Of a stretch of DNA of 64,000 nucleotides, positions 49,255 to 55,844 are shown one piece after another. The first letter of the stretch is position 1; each line of letters opens with the position of its first letter. The notes beneath the pieces were generated by a model. The model did not search any database. It was not told the origin of the DNA and saw nothing but the letters and a program-made list of their open reading frames with translations. Origin of the DNA: JABFSM01 sp963762545 (GTDB lineage Bacteria > Gemmatimonadota > Gemmatimonadetes > Gemmatimonadales > GWC2-71-9); the NCBI GenBank assembly GCA_963762545.1, contig CAVXLC010000005.1, forward strand, positions 153,571 through 217,570, in the 5' to 3' direction. Position numbers and translations under genes: made by a program.

Positions 49255-49970
49255 ATCACGAGCATCACAACTGGGTCAGCCCGTCCCTCGGCCGGGAAAT
49301 GCATATCGAGGTCTTCGGCCATGCCGGGGCCCGGATGCTGGTGTTTCCCACCACCCTGGGAAGCTGTTACGAGTGGCGGGACCGGCACATGCAGGACGTG
49401 CTCGCGGACCACCTGGACAACGGCTGGCTCCAGATGTTCTGCCTGGATCACGTGCACGACGAGAGCTGGTACAACAAGCAGCTCCATCCCGGCGCCCGCG
49501 CCTGGCGGCACCTGCAATACGATCACTACCTCTCCTCGGAGGTGCTGCCCTTCACGGAGGGCATGAATCGGAATCCCTTCGTCATCGCCGCCGGGGCCAG
49601 CTTCGGGGCATACCATGCGGCATGCTTCGGCCTCCGGCATCCGGAACGGGTCCACCGGATCATCGGACTGTCGGGGATGTACGACGTGAAATCGATGACG
49701 GACGGCTATTCCGATCTCAACGTCTACAGCTGCAATCCGTTCGACTTCATGCAGCACGAGCAGGACCCGGGGCGCCTCACCGCCTTCCGCCGGCAGGACA
49801 TCATCCTGGCCATCGGCAAGGAAGACCCGTCGTACGGGAACAACCTGGAGTTCTCGGGTATCCTCTGGGCCAAGCAGATCGGAAACGCGCTGCGCGAATG
49901 GGATGGCTGGGCCCACGACTGGCCGTACTGGGAGCAGATGATCCGGATGTACGTGGGGGGTCATGACTAG
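49251..49970 (+). CDS. Esterase family alpha/beta hydrolase (second)
   Basis: A 239-residue alpha/beta hydrolase. It has AGASFGAYHAACFGLRHPER (nucleophile Ser in GASFGA), IIGLSGMYDVKSMTDGYSDL and a catalytic His in GWAHDWPYWEQMI. There is no signal peptide. It differs clearly from the preceding esterase, with the Esterase-family core but a shorter N-terminus (MNHEHHNWVSPSLGREMHIE). ATG 49251 overlaps the previous stop. The paired esterases directly precede the two ATP-grasp genes, though a 118-bp gap with tandem repeats separates them. Confidence 0.82.
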   Translation: MNHEHHNWVSPSLGREMHIEVFGHAGARMLVFPTTLGSCYEWRDRHMQDVLADHLDNGWLQMFCLDHVHDESWYNKQLHPGARAWRHLQYDHYLSSEVLPFTEGMNRNPFVIAAGASFGAYHAACFGLRHPERVHRIIGLSGMYDVKSMTDGYSDLNVYSCNPFDFMQHEQDPGRLTAFRRQDIILAIGKEDPSYGNNLEFSGILWAKQIGNALREWDGWAHDWPYWEQMIRMYVGGHD

Positions 49971-49974
49971 GATT

Positions 49975-50082
49975 GAGGATTCAGGATTCAGGATTGAGGA
50001 TTGAGGATTGAGGGTTGAGGGTTGATCGGTACCCTCGATCCTCGATCCTCGATCCTGGATCCTCGATCCTCGACAAGGAGAT
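49975..50082. repeat. Period-7 tandem repeat with facing arms (GGATTGA/GATCCTC)
   Basis: The left arm is built of GATTGAG/GATTCAG heptamers (GGATTCAGGATTGAGGATTG and onward). It is followed by a short GGTTGATCGGTACC segment and a right arm of CCTCGAT heptamers (CCTCGATCCTCGATCCTGGA). The arms can pair with about one G-T wobble per nine bases, giving a long imperfect hairpin directly ahead of the SD (AAGGAG) of the first ATP-grasp gene. It is not CRISPR-like, because the unit is only 7 bp and has no spacers. Confidence 0.65.
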
Positions 50083-50088
50083 AGGTGC

Positions 50089-51045
50089 ATGTCCAAGATC
50101 GGCCTCATCGTCGGGCGCGAGTGGTCCTTCCCGCCCGCGTTCATCGAGGAAGTGAACCGCCGCAACGAGGGAGTCACCGCCGAATTCGCGAAGCTCGGTG
50201 CGCCCCGCATGGACGACACGCCGGAATACCGGGTCGTCATCGACCGGATTTCCCACGAGGTGCCGTTCTACCGGACCGTGCTGAAGCACATGGTGCTCCG
50301 CGGGGTGACGGTGGTTAACAACCCGTTCATGTGGAGCGCCGACGACAAGTTCTTCGGCGCCACCCTCGCCACTTCCCTGGGCCTGGCCCATCCCAAGACC
50401 GTGGTGCTGCCGAACAAGGAGTACATCCCCGGCATCGTCCATACCGAGTCGCTGCGGAACCTGGTCTTTCCGCTGGACTGGCAGGCGGTGGTGGACTACG
50501 TCGGGCTTCCCTGCATCCTGAAGGACGCCCACGGCGGCGGCTGGAAAGAGGTCTACGTCTGCAAGACGATGGAGGAGCTGCTCCACAACTACGATCATTC
50601 CGGGCTGCTCACCATGGTCGCGCAGGAATTCATCGAGTGGGACGAGTTCGTGCGGTGCCTCTGCCTGGGGCAGGACGTGATCCGCCCGATCAAGTACGAT
50701 CCCAAGGCCCGGACCTACCACGCCGAGCTGGACTTTCTTCCGCCCGCGCTGATGCAGCGCGTGGTGGAGGACTCCCAGACCCTGGTGCGGGCGCTGGGGT
50801 ACGACATGAATTCGATCGAGTGGGCCATCAAGGACGGGGTGCCTTACGCCATCGATTTCATGAATCCCGCGCCGGACATGGACATCCATTCGCTGACGCC
50901 GACCCACTTCGAGTGGGTGGTCGGCAAGATGGCGGACCTGGCCATCCGCCTCGCCAAGGAGCCGCCCCCCTCACCGAGACCATCGTGGGAGGGGTTCCTG
51001 GGAGGCCGGCGCCGGGCTCAGCCGGGCCCGGGGAAGGGCGTCTGA
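50089..51045 (+). CDS. ATP-grasp enzyme, probable carboxylate-amine or peptide ligase
   Basis: A 318-residue protein with a divergent ATP-grasp fold: an N-terminal Rossmann-like subdomain (KIGLIVGREWSFPPAFIEEV), a strand carrying the ATP-binding Lys in LPCILKDAHGGGWKEVYVC (K with the following Gly-rich loop) and the metal-binding C-terminal segment NSIEWAIKDGVPYAIDFMNP (Glu, Asp, Asn). It is expected to activate a carboxylate as acyl phosphate and join it to an amine. The last 27 residues (PPPSPRPSWEGFLGGRRRAQ onward) are low-complexity and not part of the fold. It precedes the circularly permuted ATP-grasp gene by 7 bp. Confidence 0.85.
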   Translation: MSKIGLIVGREWSFPPAFIEEVNRRNEGVTAEFAKLGAPRMDDTPEYRVVIDRISHEVPFYRTVLKHMVLRGVTVVNNPFMWSADDKFFGATLATSLGLAHPKTVVLPNKEYIPGIVHTESLRNLVFPLDWQAVVDYVGLPCILKDAHGGGWKEVYVCKTMEELLHNYDHSGLLTMVAQEFIEWDEFVRCLCLGQDVIRPIKYDPKARTYHAELDFLPPALMQRVVEDSQTLVRALGYDMNSIEWAIKDGVPYAIDFMNPAPDMDIHSLTPTHFEWVVGKMADLAIRLAKEPPPSPRPSWEGFLGGRRRAQPGPGKGV

Positions 51046-51052
51046 CCGCTCG

Positions 51053-52414
51053 ATGAGCGCGCCGACCCGCGTGGAAGACGCCATCGCCGCGTGGCACGAT
51101 GGACTGACCCCGGAGCTGGCGGCCGAATCGTCCGGCTGGCTCACCGAGCAGCTCCGGCGCCGGGGGCTGTTCTTCGGCGACCGCCCGCTGTGCACGGTGC
51201 TTCGGCCCAGGTTCCTGACGCTCGAGCAATACGACCTGCTGCGGGCCCGAATCGGGGTCCTGCTCCAGGCGTTCGGGAAGGCGCTGGCCGCCGCGCTGCT
51301 GGACCCGGCCCTGCTCGACCAGTTCCGACTGGCGGACTGGGAGCGGACGCTGGCGCTCGAGGAACCCCGGATCCCGGCGTCGCCGGTGTCGCGGCTCGAC
51401 GCGTTCTTCGATCCGGACGGCGGGCGGCTCCGGTTCACCGAATACAACGCCGAGACGCCGGCCGGCTCGGCCTACAACGACGCGCTGGCCGAGCTGTTCC
51501 TGGCGATCCCGGCGGCGGGGCCCTTTCTCTCCCGCTATGCGCTGCGCCCGCTGCCGGCGGTGCCGCACGTGCTGCACGCGCTGCTCTCCGCCTTCGCCCA
51601 ATGGTCGGGGAGCCGGCGGAAGCCCGTCATCGGCATTCTGGATTGGCGGGAGGTCCCGACCCAGAGCGAATTCGTCCTGTACCAGAAGTACTTCGAGGCG
51701 ATGGGCCTGACCTGCGTCATCGCCGACGTGCGGGACTGCGAGCTGCGCAACGGCCGGCTGGTGGCGGCGGGAACCCCGATCGACCTGATCTACAAGCGGG
51801 TGCTGATCCACGAGCTGGTCGAACGCGGCGGACTGGAGCACCCGATCGTGCGCGCGGTCCGAACCGGCGCGGTGTGCATGGTGAATCCGTTCCGCTGCAA
51901 GGTGCTCCACAAGAAGGCCTCGCTCGCGGTGCTCTCCGACGAGCGCAATGCCCGGCTGTTCGACCGGAGGGAGCGCCGTATCATCGCCGAGCACATTCCC
52001 TGGACCCGGGTGGTGGAGGAGCGGACGACCCGCTTTCACGGCGAGCGGGTGGATCTGCTCCCGTGGATGGAGGCCAACCGCGAGCGGCTGGTGCTCAAAC
52101 CCAACGACGATTACGGCGGGGCCGGAATCGTGTTAGGCTGGGAGGTGGACGGGGCGGCCTGGACCGCCGCGATCGGGCGGGCGGTGGAGCAGCCGTTCAT
52201 CGTGCAGGAGCGGATCGGGCTCCCGTCCGAAGTCTATCCCAGCTATGCCGACGGCCGGCTCCATTTTGCCGGCCGGATCGTGGATACGGCCCCGTTCGTC
52301 TTCGGGGGCAGCTACGCCGACGGCTGCCTGACGCGGGTGTCCACCGCCACGCTCGTGAATGTGACTGCGGGGGGCGGCAGCACCGTCCCCACGTTCGTGG
52401 TCGAGAAGCGATGA
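51053..52414 (+). CDS. Circularly permuted ATP-grasp type 2 enzyme
   Basis: A 453-residue protein similar to the circularly permuted ATP-grasp family. FTEYNAETPAGSAYNDALAE (metal-binding E-N-E and Gly) lies in the first third. The ATP-contacting lysine/glycine segment LVLKPNDDYGGAGIVLGWEV lies after residue 340, so the order of elements is permuted relative to the classic fold. NPFRCKVLHKKASLAVLSD is a conserved core segment. Members are predicted amide or peptide ligases, often in clusters with alpha/beta hydrolases and transglutaminase-like proteins. It forms, with the preceding ATP-grasp gene, a predicted ligase pair; the substrates are not known. Confidence 0.87.
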   Translation: MSAPTRVEDAIAAWHDGLTPELAAESSGWLTEQLRRRGLFFGDRPLCTVLRPRFLTLEQYDLLRARIGVLLQAFGKALAAALLDPALLDQFRLADWERTLALEEPRIPASPVSRLDAFFDPDGGRLRFTEYNAETPAGSAYNDALAELFLAIPAAGPFLSRYALRPLPAVPHVLHALLSAFAQWSGSRRKPVIGILDWREVPTQSEFVLYQKYFEAMGLTCVIADVRDCELRNGRLVAAGTPIDLIYKRVLIHELVERGGLEHPIVRAVRTGAVCMVNPFRCKVLHKKASLAVLSDERNARLFDRRERRIIAEHIPWTRVVEERTTRFHGERVDLLPWMEANRERLVLKPNDDYGGAGIVLGWEVDGAAWTAAIGRAVEQPFIVQERIGLPSEVYPSYADGRLHFAGRIVDTAPFVFGGSYADGCLTRVSTATLVNVTAGGGSTVPTFVVEKR

Positions 52415-52457
52415 GGGCCTGTCATTGTGACAACGCGATGACAACTCCGGGGAGTTC

Positions 52458-53567
52458 ATGAAGCCACCGAGCCTCACCATCGGTATCGAAGAGGAATACC
52501 AGATCATCGACCCGGCCACGCGGGAGCTCCGGAGCTACATCACGGAGATCCTCAAGGAGGAGTCGATGGTGATGGGCGAGATCAAGCCGGAGCTGCATCA
52601 GTCCATGGTGGAGGTCGGGACGCGGGTGTGCCGAACTCCCGCCGAGGTCCGGGCCGAGCTGGTGCGGTTGCGCCGGCTGGTCATGGACCTCGCGGCCAAG
52701 AAGGGGCTCAAGGTGGCCGCGGCGGGGAGCCATCCGTTTTCCTCCTGGATGGACCAGGAGATCACTCCGCTGGAGCGGTACATGGGGGTGCGGGAGGACC
52801 TGCAGGACCTGGCCCAGGCCCTGCTCATCTTCGGCACCCACGTGCATATCGGCATCGAGGACCGGGACTTCCTGATCGACGCGATGAACGTGGCGCGCTA
52901 CTTCCTGCCGCACGTGCTGGCGCTCTCCACCAGCTCGCCGTTCTGGATGGGGCGCCGCACCGGGCTCAAGTCGTACCGCAGCGTGGTGTTCCGGTCGTTT
53001 CCCCGCACCGGCATTCCCCGCTCGCTCGCGTCCTGGGGCGAATTCGAGGATGTGGTGACGGTCCTGGTGGACACCAACTCGATCCCCAACGCCTCCAAGA
53101 TCTGGTGGGATCTCCGGCCCAGCTGGAGCTATCCCACCCTCGAGTTCCGGATCTGCGACGTCTGCACCCGGGTGGACGAGGCGGTCTGCATCGGCGCCAT
53201 CTTCCAGGCCATCATCGCGAAGCTCTGGAAGCTGCGCTACGACAATCTGTCGTTCCGGCTCTACCCGGTCGCGTTCATCGAGGAGAACAAGTGGCGGGCC
53301 CTCCGCTACGGCCTGGACGGCAAGCTCATCGACTTCGGCAAGCAGCGCGAGCTGCCCGCGCGGGAGCTGATCCGCGAGATGCTGGAATGGTTTCTCGACG
53401 ATGTGCTGGACGAACTGGGCAGCCGGAAGGAAGTGGAGTATGCTTTCAAGATCCTGGCCGAGGGCACCAGCGCCGACCGGCAGCTCGCCACCTTCGAGCA
53501 GACCGGCGACCTCAAGGCGGTGGTGGACCGGCTGATCCGGGAAACCGAGGAGGGGGTGCTGTCGTGA
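52458..53567 (+). CDS. GCS2-type carboxylate-amine ligase (YbdK-like)
   Basis: A 369-residue glutamate-cysteine-ligase family 2 protein. Active-site signatures: LTIGIEEEYQIIDPATREL (Glu residues binding Mg), GTHVHIGIEDRD and the Arg-rich TLEFRICDVCTRVDE. YbdK-type enzymes have weak gamma-glutamylcysteine ligase activity, and other members in biosynthetic clusters attach amines or amino acids to gamma- or alpha-carboxylates. It ends in GTGA overlap with the following class-I amidotransferase-like gene, so production of the two is coupled. The 43-bp gap before it has no terminator. Confidence 0.92.
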   Translation: MKPPSLTIGIEEEYQIIDPATRELRSYITEILKEESMVMGEIKPELHQSMVEVGTRVCRTPAEVRAELVRLRRLVMDLAAKKGLKVAAAGSHPFSSWMDQEITPLERYMGVREDLQDLAQALLIFGTHVHIGIEDRDFLIDAMNVARYFLPHVLALSTSSPFWMGRRTGLKSYRSVVFRSFPRTGIPRSLASWGEFEDVVTVLVDTNSIPNASKIWWDLRPSWSYPTLEFRICDVCTRVDEAVCIGAIFQAIIAKLWKLRYDNLSFRLYPVAFIEENKWRALRYGLDGKLIDFGKQRELPARELIREMLEWFLDDVLDELGSRKEVEYAFKILAEGTSADRQLATFEQTGDLKAVVDRLIRETEEGVLS

Positions 53568-54319
53568 GTCGCCCGCTGATCGGCATCCCGGGCCAGACCC
53601 TCCAGGCCATCGACGACATTCCCGAGGGTCTTCCCCATTCCTGGGTGATGAACTCCCGGTATTTCGCGGCCGCGGCGGAGGCCGGCGCGGCGCCGGTCAT
53701 GGTCCCGCTCTTTGTCGAGGATCACGCAATCCTCCGGGTGATCTATGACCGGCTCGACGGCATCCTCCTCGCCGGCGGGGTGGACATGCATCCCTTCGCC
53801 TACGGCGAGCCGCCCCATCCGCGGCTGGGCCGCACCGACCAGGCGCGCGACGTGGTGGAACTGGCCCTCGCCAAGTGGGCCATCGCCGACCGGAAGCCGA
53901 TCCTGGGGCTCTGCCGCGGGGCCCAGGTGCTCAACGTGGCGCTGGGCGGAACCCTGTGGCAGGACATCGAGTCTCAGGTGCCCGGCGCCATCAAGCACGA
54001 TTTTTTCCCGAACGAGGGATACCCGCGCGACTACCTGGCCCACGAGGTGGCCATCGCGCCCGGCTCCCGCCTTGACGCCGCGTTCGCGGTACCTTCGGTG
54101 CCAGTGAACAGCATGCATCACCAGGCAATCAGGACTCTGGCTCCCGGTCTCCATGCGTCGGCCCACGCCCCCGACGGCATGGTGGAAGCCATCGAGTCCG
54201 GCACCACGCACTTCCTCGTGGGCGTACAATGGCACCCAGAAATCTTCGACGACCGCGACGAGCGCACCCGCCGACTCTTCAAGAGCTTCGTCGACGCCGC
54301 CAGCGGAACAGGAGTCTGA
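53564..54319 (+). CDS. Class I glutamine amidotransferase-like/peptidase C26 (PuuD-like)
   Basis: A 251-residue GATase1-fold hydrolase of the gamma-glutamyl-gamma-aminobutyrate hydrolase family. The nucleophile Cys is in ILGLCRGAQVLNVALGGTLW, and the His/Glu pair is in VGVQWHPEIFDD. The N-terminus SRPLIGIPGQTLQAIDDIPE is typical. PuuD-like enzymes cut gamma-glutamyl amides. Its translational coupling to a GCS2 ligase suggests it either edits or releases the gamma-glutamyl product, or matures it. GTG 53564 is the start, with its TGA-overlap partner upstream. Confidence 0.93.
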   Translation: MSRPLIGIPGQTLQAIDDIPEGLPHSWVMNSRYFAAAAEAGAAPVMVPLFVEDHAILRVIYDRLDGILLAGGVDMHPFAYGEPPHPRLGRTDQARDVVELALAKWAIADRKPILGLCRGAQVLNVALGGTLWQDIESQVPGAIKHDFFPNEGYPRDYLAHEVAIAPGSRLDAAFAVPSVPVNSMHHQAIRTLAPGLHASAHAPDGMVEAIESGTTHFLVGVQWHPEIFDDRDERTRRLFKSFVDAASGTGV

Positions 54320-54324
54320 CCCGC

Positions 54325-55062
54325 ATGCGTATCCGGCCGATCGCCTTCGTCTTCGCCGCCCTGATCTCCGCGCAATCGCTCCAGGCCCAGGCCCAGGAGC
54401 CCAGGTTCGACTCCGCCACGGTCGCCCGCGCCAACAAGCCGATCTTTCGCAAATGGGAGGTCATCGGCGTCCTGGGCACCACGGGCATCGCCATGGCCTT
54501 CGACAAGACGATCCTGAACACGCTCCACGATCCGCACGACAGCTTCGGCCGGTCCGTGTCCGATTTCGGCAATGCGCTGGGCAACGGCCTGTACGTGTAC
54601 CCGACGCTCCTCGCCGCCGCGGTCGTCGGCAAGGTGGCCGGGAGCCGGGGGGTCTACGGGGTGAGCTCCCGGGCGCTCAAGTCCACCCTGCTGGCCGGCG
54701 CCAGCGTGATCATCATCAAGAGCATCATCGGACGGGAGCGCCCCTTCGTGAGCGACAACGCGTTCAAGTTTCACCCCATCAACTTCAAGGACAAGACGAA
54801 CTCCTTTCCCTCCGGCCATACCACGGTGGCGTTTGCGCTGGCCACGTCCTTCGCCCGGGAGATCCGGGGCACCTGGGACGACGTGTTCTTCTACAGCCTG
54901 GCCACGATGACCGCCTACGCCCGGATGCACGACAACAAGCACTGGATGTCGGACGTGGTGTTCGGCGCCGGCCTGGGCATCACCGCGACCCGGTTCATCC
55001 ACCGCCGCGAGGCGCGGCTGCTGCTCGGCAAGCACACCATCGGGGCGAGCCTGGACTTCTAG
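54325..55062 (+). CDS. Exported PAP2 superfamily phosphatase
   Basis: A 245-residue protein with signal peptide MRIRPIAFVFAALISAQSLQ (cleavage near QAQ). The three PAP2 motifs are visible: KSIIGRERPF (KX6RP), FPSGHTTVAFALA (PSGH) and ARMHDNKHWMSDV (the first Ser of SR-X5-H is Ala). It contains several hydrophobic helices and should face the periplasm. Such enzymes dephosphorylate lipid or undecaprenyl diphosphates. It is 6 bp downstream of the amidotransferase-like gene, so it is probably the last gene of the cluster. It is convergent with the hydrolase gene that follows. Confidence 0.9.
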   Translation: MRIRPIAFVFAALISAQSLQAQAQEPRFDSATVARANKPIFRKWEVIGVLGTTGIAMAFDKTILNTLHDPHDSFGRSVSDFGNALGNGLYVYPTLLAAAVVGKVAGSRGVYGVSSRALKSTLLAGASVIIIKSIIGRERPFVSDNAFKFHPINFKDKTNSFPSGHTTVAFALATSFAREIRGTWDDVFFYSLATMTAYARMHDNKHWMSDVVFGAGLGITATRFIHRREARLLLGKHTIGASLDF

Positions 55063-55074
55063 CACCGGAAAACG

Positions 55075-55837
55075 CTATCGGAGGAACCAGTCGACGGTGG
55101 CGAGGGCCACCTCGGGGGTCACCAGGTGGCCTCCCTGGAACTCGAGGAAGGTGACGCTATAGCCTTCCTGGCGGAGCTCGGGCACGATGCGGCGGCTGGC
55201 GAGGTCGATGGGCAGCACGGTATCCTGCACCCCGTGCGAGAAGAAGAATTCGGTATGGCCGGTGGGCGACGTGTCCGACGGCACGATGCCCCCCGGCGAG
55301 TTCGCGATCGTCCGGGCGAACAGGTCGCCGTTGGCGAGCCCCAGGCCGAGCGCGTAGGTGGCGCCGTCGGAAAATCCCGAGAGCGCCAGCCGGGCCGCAT
55401 CGATGGTCACCCTCCCGAAGGCCCGTGCCAGCGCGGCATCGATGAACGCCACATCGGGGCCGTAACGCCCCTGAATGGCGTCCCAGGTCGTATCCGCCGA
55501 ATCCACCGAGAGCAGCAGGAAGCCGCGCGCGTCCGCGTAGGGGCCCCAGAGATTGAGCGGGCCCTGCGCGGAGATGCCGGCGCCGTGCAGCGCCAGGAGA
55601 AAGGGTGTGGGCTGTCCGGGAACGTAGCCGGGGGGAACGTAGAGGTAGCCGTCCCGGGTTGCGCCCAGTCCGAGCCGGTTGATGCCGGTGGCGACGGTGC
55701 CGGTGGGTGTGCCGGGGCGCGCGGTGAGCCGGGCCGATCCTCCCCCTGGCTCGGCGGCGCTCGGCAGCCCGCAGCCGAGCAGCCCGCCCGCTCCGGCGAC
55801 GCAGATCTGGAAGAAATTCCCGCCGGGAGGGATGCAC
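55075..55837 (-). CDS. Frameshifted exported alpha/beta hydrolase (PHB-depolymerase/dienelactone-hydrolase-like)
   Basis: The hydrolase body is intact in one frame: PFLLALHGAGISAQGPLNLW, nucleophile in LSGFSDGATYALGLGLANGD, acid in HGVQDTVLPID and the His in FQGGHLVTPE. Its expected leader is split. GTG 55837 (SD GGGAG upstream) begins MHPSRREF in one frame, while the hydrophobic part QICVAGAGGLLGC lies in the next. Removing one base from the A-triplet at 55814-55816 (plus strand; TTT on the coding strand) restores SRREFFQIC, a Tat-type lipoprotein leader. So the present sequence either carries a one-base insertion or is an early pseudogene. It follows the RND permease stop by 7 bp. Confidence 0.7.
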
Positions 55838-55844
55838 CCCCTCC

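Noticed and set aside
49975..50082. CRISPR array
   Set aside because: The unit is 7 bp and there are no spacers of constant length or unique sequence. No cas genes are present in the window.
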